Of a stretch of DNA of 64,000 nucleotides, positions 43,864 through 53,320 are shown one piece after another; position 1 is the stretch's first letter; the number at the start of each line of letters is the position of its first letter. The stretch lies in NCBI GenBank assembly GCA_965657965.1, contig CBFHQM010000002.1, positions 144,222 to 208,221 of the forward strand, in the 5' to 3' direction. The stretch comes from UBA8752 sp965657965 (GTDB taxonomy: Bacteria > Bacteroidota > Bacteroidia > Flavobacteriales_D > Sanyastnellaceae). The translations under genes and the position numbers were made by a program. The notes beneath the pieces were generated by a model. The model worked only from the letters and a program-made list of their open reading frames with translations, did no database searches and was not told the origin of the DNA.

Positions 43864-43925
43864 ACAACCTTAACGAAAAGGTTGTATTCCCGTGCAACGG
43901 TTTTAAGGTTTCTGTTGTTTTTTCG
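43864..43925 (+). other. Terminator-like inverted repeat after batDE
   Basis: The ACAACCTT/AAGGTTGT stem (43864-43885) has a 6-base loop but no U-run directly after it. A weaker CAAC/GTTG pair at 43901-43919 is followed by TTTTTT. Together they may end the bat transcript; strength is uncertain. Confidence 0.35.
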
Positions 43926-43932
43926 CCGCCGA

Positions 43933-45819
43933 ATGAGAAATGTACTCCTTCTTTCTACGTTTTTCTTGATGCTTGTTCAGCCTGCATTGGGCCAAAACGA
44001 GCACTTCAACTGGCTTGGCCTAGACGCCATGCCCATGCCGGAGGACAGCATTGAAATGGTCCCGTATAGTGGCGAAGCCAATGACTTTTCAGGCGGATAC
44101 AATGTGGGAGACACCGTTGGAGACTTCCATTTGTGGACCCTCAACGGAGAGGAGTACCTCTTGTCTAACGAGGTTTCACCGGATAAGCCCACCATTATTT
44201 TTGACGGCTCAGCGAGTTGCATTCGTTTCCAGAACGATTGGAACCTTAACCTCTCGGGTGAGATTGTTGACTGGGTTTTGGGCCACATCAACGACTTCAA
44301 TTGGATTCCAGTGTATGTAGCCGAAGCGCATGCCATCGATACCGAAAATTGCCCTTCCAATTGTCCTGACCTTCCCATTCAAGGACCCAACGGACAGTAT
44401 CTCTGGCAGCACCAAACAGTTCAAGACAGGGTAGATGCTGCGCAAATGGTCATCGATGTCATGGGGCCAGGGACGCAAAATGGTTGGCATTTTCCTTTCG
44501 ATGACATGCTCATCGACTCCCCCAACAACTTGATTTATTCTCACTTTTTCCTTCGACCTGCTGGATTGGCAGTCATCAATTGTGATGGAGTAGTGGTCAC
44601 ACGGGCCAACTGGTTCGGCTCCTTCCTTGGGGTGCAATCCAACCGTGAAATGCTCGAAGGCATGCTTGACCAGCCTACCGCCGAAGATGCGCAGTGCTTG
44701 TTGGTTACCGAGTCCCAATTCTTGTGCGACGAAAACGCACTCGACTCCGACAACGACGGCACTTGTGACGAGGCTGAATTGTTGTGGGGAACAGACCCCT
44801 TTAATCCATGTGACCTCACAGAGGAGGGCGCCGACGACACAGATGGAGATGGCCATTGCGACGCCTTAGAAGTCTTGTCGGGCACCGATATCAGTGACCC
44901 CTGTGACCCTTTAGGAGTGGACAGCGATGGCGACGGATTCTGCGACCTCGAGGAGGAGCTGATGGGGTCCAACCCTTTCAACCCTTGCTCGCCGGCCTCC
45001 TCAGATTTGGATGGTGACGGGTATTGCGACTCTGAAGAAGCCATCATGGGAACGGACGCCAATGACCCGTGCAGCCCAGACGGATTAGACTCCGACCTGG
45101 ACGGCCTCTGCAATAGCCAGGAGATTGCTTCGGGAACGGACCCCAACAATACGTGCGACCCCTACGGAACAGACTCCGATGGCGACGGACTGTGTGATCA
45201 AGTTGAAGCGGTCATTGGAACATCGAGTTCAGATCCTTGTGAACCTTACAATCAAGACACAGACGAGGACGGTTTCTGTGACATCGAAGAGGACCTGTCG
45301 GGCTGGGACCCATTGAATGCATGCATCCCCAATGGTCTGGACCTCGATGGTGATGGATGGTGCACAGGGCTTGAAGAAGCCAACGGATGGAACGACCTAG
45401 ATCCCTGTATGCCCATCACTTTGGACACCGATGAAGATGGTTGGTGTGACATCGAAGAAAACCTGATGGGCACGGACAATCTAGACCCTTGTTCTCCTGA
45501 CGCCACAGACACCGACGGAGATGGCTTCTGCGACATTTTAGAAATTCTCAATGGCACTTCGCCCACAGAAGCCGATGCCACTTTGGGGCTCAATGCAATT
45601 CCCGAGTCCAACGTCTCGATTCAAGTCACCCAGAACGGGTTCGCTCTTAAAGGTGTTGACCCCCTCGGACAACGGTTCGAAATCAGAGATTTAACGGGCC
45701 GCCTCCTTGTTCAAGGACAGCTGAACGCCTTCAACACCTTGAGCATACCCAGTGGCATTTATGTCTTGACTGTTCCGCGCTTGGACTTCCAACGGAAGTT
45801 GATGTGGATGCCCTCATGA
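43933..45819 (+). CDS. T9SS-sorted protein with deiodinase/thioredoxin-like domain and ten calcium-type repeats
   Basis: A 628-residue exported protein. Residues 1-21 are a signal peptide; the longer frame from 43792 is rejected. Residues of about 50-220 look thioredoxin-like and recall iodothyronine deiodinases: VGDFHLWTLNGEEYLLS, IIFDGSASCIRF (a Cys where deiodinases have selenocysteine) and WIPVYVAEAHAIDTENC. Ten TSP3-like repeats of about 27 residues follow (DTDGDGHCD, DSDGDGFCD, DLDGDGYCD), each with a GTD..DPC segment. The last 75 residues resemble a T9SS type A sorting domain (FEIRDLTGRLLVQGQL, SIPSGIYVLTV). Cell-surface attachment is inferred. Confidence 0.85.
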   Translation: MRNVLLLSTFFLMLVQPALGQNEHFNWLGLDAMPMPEDSIEMVPYSGEANDFSGGYNVGDTVGDFHLWTLNGEEYLLSNEVSPDKPTIIFDGSASCIRFQNDWNLNLSGEIVDWVLGHINDFNWIPVYVAEAHAIDTENCPSNCPDLPIQGPNGQYLWQHQTVQDRVDAAQMVIDVMGPGTQNGWHFPFDDMLIDSPNNLIYSHFFLRPAGLAVINCDGVVVTRANWFGSFLGVQSNREMLEGMLDQPTAEDAQCLLVTESQFLCDENALDSDNDGTCDEAELLWGTDPFNPCDLTEEGADDTDGDGHCDALEVLSGTDISDPCDPLGVDSDGDGFCDLEEELMGSNPFNPCSPASSDLDGDGYCDSEEAIMGTDANDPCSPDGLDSDLDGLCNSQEIASGTDPNNTCDPYGTDSDGDGLCDQVEAVIGTSSSDPCEPYNQDTDEDGFCDIEEDLSGWDPLNACIPNGLDLDGDGWCTGLEEANGWNDLDPCMPITLDTDEDGWCDIEENLMGTDNLDPCSPDATDTDGDGFCDILEILNGTSPTEADATLGLNAIPESNVSIQVTQNGFALKGVDPLGQRFEIRDLTGRLLVQGQLNAFNTLSIPSGIYVLTVPRLDFQRKLMWMPS

Positions 45820-45865
45820 TTTGAGACGGGCCGTTCGGTTGTTTCTTTGAGGCAACGCGTCTGAC

Positions 45866-47164
45866 ATGACCCATCGGTCCACCAATAGCCAGCCCTTCTC
45901 GCGTGTCGGTTCCGACATTTTGAAACTTGCACTCGCAGCAGCAGGCGTTCAAGGCGTAGCGCTGCTGGCTCTTCCCTTCCTCCAAAGGTATTTTTATACC
46001 CCCGAAGCTTTTGCAGACTTTGCGTTGTACTCGCAATTGGCGGGGCTTCTGGGTGCCGTTGCCACAGCCCGCATGGACTTGGCCGTGGTGCAGCACAAAA
46101 CCCAACTTCTCGCCCGAGCCGCCCTCCAAAATGGACTTAAGGCACTCGCCTTGACCACCGCCGTTTCACTCGTTTTGGCCATTGGGCTCAAGTGGGGAGG
46201 CATGGAAATGGGCAAAGTACCTTACCTCTGGATTGCACTCCCTCTCGGCGTGACCAGCTTGGGCATGGGTGCTCTGTTCACAGCATGGCTGAGCCGAGAC
46301 AAGGCCTTTGGCGCTGTGGCTCAATACAGAGCGATTGGCGGCACGACAGGAGAACTGCTTCGTTTTGCTACTGCACGCTTGGGACACACAGGACTCATCG
46401 TCGGCCGCGTGCTCGGACAATGGTTCACTGCACTTCTCGCGTGGCGTGCCTTTGGCAAGGACGCGTCCCCTTCTTTCCTCCCCTCTGCGGCCAATCGAAG
46501 GGAGGCCTGGGCCATGGACAAGGATTACCTGCGGTTCACCACCCCCTCTAACCTACTTGCCATGGCTGCCAATGCCTGCCTGGTCCTCTTTCTGTTCGAA
46601 TGTGCTTCGCGTGACTTTGTAGGACAGGTGGGAACGGCTCTGGCTTATTTGACTGCGGCTTCTGGCTTGTTGATTCGGAGCGTCAACGACGTCTTTTTCC
46701 GGCACCTCAAAGACATCGCCCCAGCAGTACTTCCAGTCGTTTACATGCGATGGGCCTTGGGCATAGCTGCACTTACCGCAACTGGTTGCCTCGTGCTGTT
46801 TGCCATCCCCACCGAGATGGTCACGCATATGCTCGGGCACCAATGGTCGAACATGCTGCCCGCCATGCGGTGGCTCTCACTGTGGATGATTCCCTGGGTA
46901 GCCGCGTCTTCCCTGTCTGGGATTTTCCCGCACTTGCGACGTCAATCTTTGGCATTTGGCCTCGACGTTCTACACTTGATCCTGATTGTCGGATGGCTTT
47001 GGCTCAACTGGAGCCCGCTTGGCTCTGGAAACATGGCTTACGACAGCATGGACATCCTCAAGGAGTACGCGTGCATTCAAGCTGGCTTCTACACCCTGGC
47101 ATTGGCACTGGGCTGGTCCGCTTGTATGCGCGGCGCCAAAACCCAAATGCCCAGCGTGCACTAG
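45866..47164 (+). CDS. Polysaccharide biosynthesis/flippase-like membrane protein
   Basis: A 432-residue multi-spanning membrane protein with 11-12 hydrophobic segments. KLALAAAGVQGVALLALPFLQRYFYTPEAFADFALYSQLAGLLGAVATARMDLAVV-type start (the element FADFALYSQLAGLLG and ARMDLAVV) is the usual N-terminal pattern of Wzx-like flippases in O-antigen loci. No glycosyltransferase is adjacent, so its cargo is unknown. It is the second flippase-like gene in this window. The stop overlaps the convergent gene by 4 bases. Confidence 0.82.
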   Translation: MTHRSTNSQPFSRVGSDILKLALAAAGVQGVALLALPFLQRYFYTPEAFADFALYSQLAGLLGAVATARMDLAVVQHKTQLLARAALQNGLKALALTTAVSLVLAIGLKWGGMEMGKVPYLWIALPLGVTSLGMGALFTAWLSRDKAFGAVAQYRAIGGTTGELLRFATARLGHTGLIVGRVLGQWFTALLAWRAFGKDASPSFLPSAANRREAWAMDKDYLRFTTPSNLLAMAANACLVLFLFECASRDFVGQVGTALAYLTAASGLLIRSVNDVFFRHLKDIAPAVLPVVYMRWALGIAALTATGCLVLFAIPTEMVTHMLGHQWSNMLPAMRWLSLWMIPWVAASSLSGIFPHLRRQSLAFGLDVLHLILIVGWLWLNWSPLGSGNMAYDSMDILKEYACIQAGFYTLALALGWSACMRGAKTQMPSVH

Positions 47165-47643
47165 TGCACGTGAAGGTATTCTCCGGCCATACTCAACGCT
47201 TGTTCCGCACCGGGCAGCACTTCGACACGCAAGTACTCGTGGTGATGCACTTCGCTCGTCTCATCCTCGTGCGCATGATCATCGGTATGGGTTTCGAAGT
47301 GGATTTCACAACGGATTTCCTCAAAATGCAAGTTGCCGTCGAGGTAATACTCCAAACGCAGGACACCTTTTTGGCGCTCGTCGGAGCGCAAAATGAAATA
47401 AGACCCAGCGGTCCATTCTTTGCCTCCGAAGTAGGCAAACCGGCCGTCTTCATAAAAACGGAGACGCTGCGCGTTTTTGCTCTCGCTGTCTAGAATCCAC
47501 TGACCGGAGAGCTGCTCTGGAAATGGCGCACCGTGTTCAGGATGAACCAACTCCGTGGGCTCCTGTCCCGTTGAGCCCCAACACGCAAGGCTGTCCGTCA
47601 AAAAAAAGGCCACAAGTGAGGCCAAGAAAAACGTTCGAATCAT
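47161..47643 (-). CDS. Exported His-rich small protein
   Basis: A 160-residue protein with a signal peptide (residues 1-20, FFLASLVAFFLTDSLACWG; a lipid attachment Cys is possible but the lipobox is poor). The mature part is beta-rich (LSGQWILDSESKNAQRLRF, YEDGRFAYFGGKEW) and resembles lipocalin-like stress proteins. It has a His/Asp/Glu-rich loop THTDDHAHEDETSEVHHHEY and ends EYLHVH, which may bind metal. No named family. A TAGTTTTA element (47648-47655) stands 4 bases before the ATG. Confidence 0.75.
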   Translation of the reverse strand: MIRTFFLASLVAFFLTDSLACWGSTGQEPTELVHPEHGAPFPEQLSGQWILDSESKNAQRLRFYEDGRFAYFGGKEWTAGSYFILRSDERQKGVLRLEYYLDGNLHFEEIRCEIHFETHTDDHAHEDETSEVHHHEYLRVEVLPGAEQALSMAGEYLHVH

Positions 47644-47727
47644 GGGGTAAAACTACCTCAAGAGGAGGTCGTAACTTTCTCGATTCTGAAGACTTCTTTC
47701 AGGCCACTTCAATTTTAAGTTTACCCG

Positions 47728-50085
47728 ATGCGCGTATCCGTTCACACACTGCTTTTCCTGTTGGCTTTCTGCTTTGTTAGCCCCACTGCTTTTGGACAAC
47801 TCGAGGGCAACGTAAACGACAACCCCTTTCGTCAGCTTTACGACGTGTTGCCGACGCCAAACAGTGTCCGCACCGCAAGCGGTGCTCCTGGACACGCATA
47901 CTGGCAACAGCAAGTGGATTACGTCATGGACCTTCGGCTGAACGATGCAACACAACGCATCGACGGCAAGGAGACGATTACCTACATCAACAACTCCCCT
48001 GACGAACTCCGCTACCTCTGGTTGCAGCTGGATCAGAATGTTCGGGATTTGGACAGCGACAGCCACATGATCAAAGAAGGGTTCATGGAAGAGCGCATGA
48101 CCTTTGAGCGGATCGAAAACATGGAGCCCGACTTCGACGGCGGATTCAAAATTGAAGCGGTCAAAGACGGAAGTGGGAAGGCCTTGGATTACACCATCAA
48201 CCAAACCATGATGAGGGTGGACTTGCCCAAGGTATTGGCCCCTGGCGGAAAGTTCACCTTTCAAGTGAACTGGTGGTACAACATCAATGACCGCTTGGCC
48301 ATTGGCGGAAGAAGCGGTTACGAGCATTTTGAAGAGGAAGACAACTACCTCTACACCATCGCTCAATTCTTCCCTCGACTCTGTGCTTACTACGACCGCA
48401 TGGGGTGGCAAAACAAACAGTTCCTCGGCAACGGTGAATTCACCCTTGAGTTTGGCGATTACGACGTGAGCATTCAAGTCCCAAGCGATCACATTGTGGC
48501 CTCAACAGGTGTCCTTCAAAACCCCAAAGAAGTGCTCACAGCTGCCCAGCGCGCGCGATTGGAAGAGGCCAAGACATCGGAGAAGCCGGTGCTCATTGTA
48601 ACGGAGGAAGAAGCACGTGAAAACGAAACAACGAAGGAGAAGGGCCTCAAGACCTGGCGTTTCAAAGCCGACAACGTACGCGACTTCGCCTTCGCATCAA
48701 GCCGGAAGTTCATGTGGGATGCCATGGGTGTTCCTCTAGAAACAAGCACACCTCTGGCCATGAGCTACTACCCGAAAGAGGGCAACCCTCTCTGGGAGCA
48801 GTACAGCACAGAAGCCGTTGCCCAGACCTTGGAAACCTATTCTGACTTTAGCGTTGAATACCCCTACCCGGTTGCCATTAGCGTCCACACCAAGTGGATT
48901 GGCATGGAGTACCCCATGATTTGCTTCAATGGAGGACGGCCTGAACCCGACGGAACGTACAGTGCCCGAACCAAGCACGGCATGGTCTCGGTGATCATCC
49001 ACGAAGTGGGACACAACTTTTATCCCATGATCATCAACTCGGATGAGCGCCAATGGACATGGATGGACGAAGGCCTGAACACCTTCGTACAGTACCTCAC
49101 CGAAAAAGAATTCGACCGCAATTACCCCACTCGACGCGGCCCAGCGAGGAAAATCACAGGGTACATGGGAGGAGACCCCAAGCGCATTTCGCCCATCATG
49201 ACCAACTCGGAAAGCATCTTCCAATTTGGCCCAAATGCCTACGGCAAACCCGCTACTGCGCTCAACATCCTTCGCGAGTCAGTCATGGGACGCGAGCTGT
49301 TCGACTTCGCCTTTAAAGAGTATGGTCGCCGTTGGGCATTCAAGCGTCCCACGCCCGCAGACTTGTTCCGCACCATGGAAGACGCTTCCAGCGTAGACCT
49401 AGACTGGTTTTGGCGCGGTTGGTTCTACACCAATGACAAAGTGGACTTGTCCTTGAAGGACATTGAATGGTACCAAATCTCCTCGGGTGACCCCGATGTA
49501 GAAAAGGGATTGGACAAGGCGCGCAAGGACGATGCACCCATGGACATTTCACTTGAACGGGACCGCGAATTCATCGCAGAAAGCCGTTTGGAAAATCGGC
49601 CGGAGCTCAACGACCACTACACCACAGTGGACCCCTTTGAGGTCATGGAAATCGAACGCAACGAGTACCAAGAGTACCTCGCGGCTTTGGACGAGGATGA
49701 GCTCAAGCTGTTGTCTTCTGGGAAGCACTTTTACCAACTAACGGTAGAAAACCTCGGTGGCTTGGTCATGCCATTGGTCGTGGAGTTCACCTACACCGAT
49801 GGCACTACGGATGTGCGACGGGTGCCCGTCGAAATCTGGAGGAAAGGCGGCTCGGAAGTCACCAAAGTGTTTGTGACACCGAAAGCAGCCACCAAGATCG
49901 TTTTGGATCCATTCCTCGAAATGGCCGATACCGACCTCACCAACAACGCATGGCCACGTCAATTGCGCCCCACGCGCATTGACCTGTACAACAACTCCAC
50001 CAGCGGATACGGGCGCCAATCAGGCAATCCCATGCAACGGCGCCAAGACAATTTGGACTACATCGAGTCTCTCGACGAAGACTGA
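47728..50085 (+). CDS. M1 family zinc metallopeptidase
   Basis: A 785-residue exported peptidase. Residues 1-23 form a signal peptide. The N-terminal beta-domain is typical of M1 enzymes (VDYVMDLRLNDATQRIDGKETITY). The zinc site is HEVGH (residues 425-429), with the third ligand Glu448 in WTWMDEGLNTF, i.e. HExxH-x18-E. The aminopeptidase GxMEN motif is altered to WIGMEYPMI. The final 250 residues contain DLDWFWRGWFYTND and a beta-rich end. Likely a periplasmic or surface aminopeptidase. A TAAGTTTA element (47716-47723) ends 4 bases before the ATG. Confidence 0.92.
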   Translation: MRVSVHTLLFLLAFCFVSPTAFGQLEGNVNDNPFRQLYDVLPTPNSVRTASGAPGHAYWQQQVDYVMDLRLNDATQRIDGKETITYINNSPDELRYLWLQLDQNVRDLDSDSHMIKEGFMEERMTFERIENMEPDFDGGFKIEAVKDGSGKALDYTINQTMMRVDLPKVLAPGGKFTFQVNWWYNINDRLAIGGRSGYEHFEEEDNYLYTIAQFFPRLCAYYDRMGWQNKQFLGNGEFTLEFGDYDVSIQVPSDHIVASTGVLQNPKEVLTAAQRARLEEAKTSEKPVLIVTEEEARENETTKEKGLKTWRFKADNVRDFAFASSRKFMWDAMGVPLETSTPLAMSYYPKEGNPLWEQYSTEAVAQTLETYSDFSVEYPYPVAISVHTKWIGMEYPMICFNGGRPEPDGTYSARTKHGMVSVIIHEVGHNFYPMIINSDERQWTWMDEGLNTFVQYLTEKEFDRNYPTRRGPARKITGYMGGDPKRISPIMTNSESIFQFGPNAYGKPATALNILRESVMGRELFDFAFKEYGRRWAFKRPTPADLFRTMEDASSVDLDWFWRGWFYTNDKVDLSLKDIEWYQISSGDPDVEKGLDKARKDDAPMDISLERDREFIAESRLENRPELNDHYTTVDPFEVMEIERNEYQEYLAALDEDELKLLSSGKHFYQLTVENLGGLVMPLVVEFTYTDGTTDVRRVPVEIWRKGGSEVTKVFVTPKAATKIVLDPFLEMADTDLTNNAWPRQLRPTRIDLYNNSTSGYGRQSGNPMQRRQDNLDYIESLDED

Positions 50086-50108
50086 TCTGGTCGCCAGAGG
50101 GCACTGGA

Positions 50109-51059
50109 TCAAGGCTGATTCGCCCGGTCCAAGACCAACGCTTGCCGTGCCACGCTTCCCGCTTGGCGCGCACAGAAAATATAAGTTCCGTTGGGTGCCG
50201 CATTCAATTGAATGCGGCTGGCTCCTGCGGCACGGCCTTGCTGGACCCTGCGGCCGTTGATGTCCAGCAGCTCCCATTCAAAGCTGCCCTCCAAGCCACT
50301 CACGCGAAGCGAACCCGTGGTTGGATTGGGATGAACGTTCAATGGATCGGAGCCCAGACTTTCCTCCACATTGGTGACCAAAGACAAGGTATCGATGTCG
50401 TTGAGATCTAAAACGTACGCGTCACCAATTTGCCGCACCGCACCGTAGACTCGGTACACATCGCCTGGCGTGGGGCCATCTGCATCTTCGTCGCCGACAA
50501 CATCGTCGACATCGACCCCGACAATGGTCAACGTCCCTGTTGCGTCGGACACCGACCATACATCGCCCTCTGGGGCTGTCATGACTGTGACTGGTCCCAG
50601 TCTAGCCCGGGTGCCCTCTAGACTTTCGTCCATCATCTCCTCTACCGTGACCTCCAGACCCAAGGGGGTCGCATTCCAAAAGTCCTCAAAAACGAAATCG
50701 GTGATGTCCATCATTTGCGTGTTTCCATCGACTTCGACAATGGTTCCCGTCAATTCCAACACATCCCCAACTTCAGGCTGCCTCGGAGCATCCCACCAAG
50801 GGGGATTGGGATCGATGAGCACGTTTGGGCCCATACACAACAAACCATTCCATGGGCCATAGTCATCTTGGATGTACCATACGTCACCGAAATAGACCGT
50901 TACTTTCCCCGATACTGTAACCTGTTCCCCCGCGTATGGACTGGATTCAGCCTCTCCTTGCACCTCAGCACACGTCAAAACTTGGGAATGAATGCCCAGA
51001 GCTGACCCAAGCATGACGGTCAAAATGGCAACAGGAAAACTGGATTGAAGTCTTTGCAT
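50109..51059 (-). CDS. T9SS-sorted protein with OB-fold-like domains
   Basis: A 316-residue exported protein. Residues 1-26 are a signal peptide. Two beta-rich regions follow that resemble the OB-fold domains of YhcR/DUF5689-type exported proteins (GEQVTVSGKVTVYFGDVWYIQDDYG, PEVGDVLELTGTIVEVDGNTQM-type, and PGDVYRVYGAVRQIGDAYVL). The C-terminal 85 residues form a T9SS type A sorting domain (LNVHPNPTTGSLRVSGLEG, WELLDINGRRVQQG, APNGTYIFCARQ). Function beyond surface sorting is unknown. It converges on the M1 peptidase gene. Confidence 0.83.
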   Translation of the reverse strand: MQRLQSSFPVAILTVMLGSALGIHSQVLTCAEVQGEAESSPYAGEQVTVSGKVTVYFGDVWYIQDDYGPWNGLLCMGPNVLIDPNPPWWDAPRQPEVGDVLELTGTIVEVDGNTQMMDITDFVFEDFWNATPLGLEVTVEEMMDESLEGTRARLGPVTVMTAPEGDVWSVSDATGTLTIVGVDVDDVVGDEDADGPTPGDVYRVYGAVRQIGDAYVLDLNDIDTLSLVTNVEESLGSDPLNVHPNPTTGSLRVSGLEGSFEWELLDINGRRVQQGRAAGASRIQLNAAPNGTYIFCARQAGSVARQALVLDRANQP

Positions 51060-51197
51060 GACCGCAATCTATGGAGTACCCACCAGTTCAACCTCTTTAC
51101 AAGAACAGATGGTAAGGTGCGCTGCGGCAAAGGGTGACCTCCGCCCATTCTGTGCACTCAGGAAACACAATGATCAGACCACTGCACCGGCGCCGGG

Positions 51198-51839
51198 TCA
51201 CGCTACCCACTCTACCTGTCCCGTAGCCACGTCGTAGACACCACCAACAATGGCAATCTTCCCATCGGCCTCGAGCTCGGCAAGGATGACACTCTCGCGC
51301 CGCAATGTGTCCATGGTCATCTTGACGTTGACCGCAGAACACTGGTCCAAATTCGTCAAAGTGGCCTCTGCTCCGGTTTCAGATTTGGTGGCCGTTACCG
51401 CAGGTTGAATTCGACCCAAAAGACCGGTAAGGTGTCCGTCTTCAAGTCCTGCCCATGCTCCCTTCACAGCACCACAACGGGTGTGCCCAAGCACAAGAAT
51501 CGCCTTGCTCCCCGCATACTTGGTGGCGTATTCCAAGCTTGCAATCAAATCGGGAGAAGCCACATTGCCCGCCACCCTGGCCACAAACAAGTCACCAGAC
51601 GCAGCGTCAAAAATCTGCTCCACAGGAGCACGGCTGTCGATGCATGACAACACCGCGGCATAAGGGTACTGTCCACCTGCCGCATCCTGAAGCAATTGTG
51701 CACGATTGCGACCATTGGTTTGATTCGACATAGAACGCTTCACTCCTGCCTTGAGGAGTTCTACCGCATTTTCTGGGCTCAAGGACTGCTGAAATTCAGC
51801 CCCAATTGCGCCTTCTAAGGCCAAGTAATTCTCTTGCAT
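51198..51839 (-). CDS. Beta-class carbonic anhydrase
   Basis: A 213-residue zinc enzyme that interconverts CO2 and bicarbonate. Zinc ligands are Cys66, His119 and Cys122 (VLSCIDSRAPVEQIFDA and LVLGHTRCGAVKGAW), with the Asp68-Arg70 dyad intact. GDLFVARVAGNVASPDLIASLEYA is a further family block. No signal peptide is seen, so it is cytoplasmic. A TAATTTTA element (51843-51850) stands 3 bases before the ATG. It is divergent from the nitric oxide synthase gene with a 154-base spacer that may serve both. Confidence 0.95.
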   Translation of the reverse strand: MQENYLALEGAIGAEFQQSLSPENAVELLKAGVKRSMSNQTNGRNRAQLLQDAAGGQYPYAAVLSCIDSRAPVEQIFDAASGDLFVARVAGNVASPDLIASLEYATKYAGSKAILVLGHTRCGAVKGAWAGLEDGHLTGLLGRIQPAVTATKSETGAEATLTNLDQCSAVNVKMTMDTLRRESVILAELEADGKIAIVGGVYDVATGQVEWVA

Positions 51840-51993
51840 ACCTAAAATTATTTCGCAAGTCTCACATTTGAAATGACCAAGGGCTTAAGTATTCCAAAGA
51901 ATTCAAAACGACCTTGACCAACCGCACCGACGAAAGCGAAAACAAGACATCGCAGAGGTTGTTGTTTCGCTGACCTGTCATGAATTGTGCCCG

Positions 51994-53244
51994 ATGGACG
52001 CCCAAAGACCTTCCAGAACCCAACTCCTTGAACACGCCAAAGACTTCATTGAAGACATGGCTTTGGATGCGCGCTGGGGACAAAGCAAACAAGACACAGA
52101 GCAGCGTTGGGCGCACATTCAACAGGACATTGAAGACACCGGAACCTATGCCCACACCAAAGAGGAACTGACTTTTGGTGCACAGTGGGCTTGGCGCAAC
52201 AGCAATCGTTGCATCGGCAGACACATGTGGCGCTCATTAAACGTGAGAGATGCCCGAAGCGCACTTCATGCGGACGACATCATCCAAGCCTTGGGAGGCC
52301 ACATTGAGGCCGCCTGGAATGGCGGCCAAATTCAGAGCCACATCACGATTTTTGCGCCGCGTCATCCCGAGCACACTCTCGAAGCGGACCCTGTGCGCAT
52401 CGGCAACCAACAACTCACGCGTTACGCCGGTTTTAGACAAGCGGACGGAACCGTGGTAGGCGACCCCAATTCAGTCGCCCTGACGCAGCATCTCCAAGAC
52501 AAAGGCTGGCGTGCCCCAAGCGCTCCCGGTGCATTTGTCCCCCTGCCCTGGTCCATTTGGACAAACGACCAAGAACATGCGCCCGTCGATGTTTTCGCTC
52601 AACGCCCTGACTGGCTCTATGAGGTTGAGCTGACCCACCCTGAGCTTGCCGATTTCAAAACCCTCGGTCTCAAATGGTACGCCGTCCCCTCCATCAGTGA
52701 AATGGCCCTTGTGATCGGCGGCATCACTTACCCCTGTGCGCCGTTCAATGGCTGGTACATGGGCACCGAAATCGGCGCGCGCAATCTGGCCGACGAAAAC
52801 AGGTACCACGTGTTGCCCGACGTAGCCAAATGCTTGGGATTAACAACCTCATCGTCGCGTACCCTTTGGAAGGACAGGGCACTAATCGAGCTCAATAGAG
52901 CCGTTCTGCACAGTTTTGACCGCGCTGGAGTGACCATGGGCGACCACCACGAGCTCGGTGCGCAATTCGAGAAGTTTTGCCAAGTCGAGGAGAAGAATCA
53001 CCGCCCCCTCACAGGCGATTGGCATTGGCTCACACCGCCCATCTCTGGCCCCACAACCCCGCAATTCCACCGCAAGTTTGACGGCCATGTTGTGCCCCAC
53101 ACCAACTACTTCTACCAATCGCCGCCCCCTACCGACAGGGCAGCGAGAGCGAAACAGCCTGAACCTTCCCACACGCCGCATGTGGACCCCTATCATTTGG
53201 GGCACCGCCACCCCACACCAAGTTGTCCCTTCGGACACGGATAA
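51994..53244 (+). CDS. nos: Bacterial nitric oxide synthase oxygenase
   Basis: A 416-residue heme enzyme that oxidises L-arginine to citrulline and nitric oxide, with electrons from separate reductases. AWRNSNRCIGR holds the heme-thiolate Cys73. GWYMGTEIGARN carries the arginine-binding Glu259. WSIWTND, GLKWYAVPSISEMALVIGG and EEKNHRPLTGDWHWLTPPIS (pterin region) match NOS oxygenases. No reductase domain is fused. The tail after about residue 380 is unusual: His-rich and ending SCPFGHG. A TTG at 51985 would add three residues. NOS is uncommon in this phylum, so horizontal transfer is possible. Confidence 0.95.
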   Translation: MDAQRPSRTQLLEHAKDFIEDMALDARWGQSKQDTEQRWAHIQQDIEDTGTYAHTKEELTFGAQWAWRNSNRCIGRHMWRSLNVRDARSALHADDIIQALGGHIEAAWNGGQIQSHITIFAPRHPEHTLEADPVRIGNQQLTRYAGFRQADGTVVGDPNSVALTQHLQDKGWRAPSAPGAFVPLPWSIWTNDQEHAPVDVFAQRPDWLYEVELTHPELADFKTLGLKWYAVPSISEMALVIGGITYPCAPFNGWYMGTEIGARNLADENRYHVLPDVAKCLGLTTSSSRTLWKDRALIELNRAVLHSFDRAGVTMGDHHELGAQFEKFCQVEEKNHRPLTGDWHWLTPPISGPTTPQFHRKFDGHVVPHTNYFYQSPPPTDRAARAKQPEPSHTPHVDPYHLGHRHPTPSCPFGHG

Positions 53245-53320
53245 GTGACCTCCTCACTTTGGTGAAAAAGCCGGCACCTTCTCACATCTCAAACTTGACT
53301 TGGGAAAAGGAGCGCTCCAA

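Noticed and set aside
44750..45550. Repetitive DNA that might be a CRISPR-like array
   Set aside because: The repeats are in-frame codons for calcium-type protein repeats, imperfect and about 81 bases apart without spacers.
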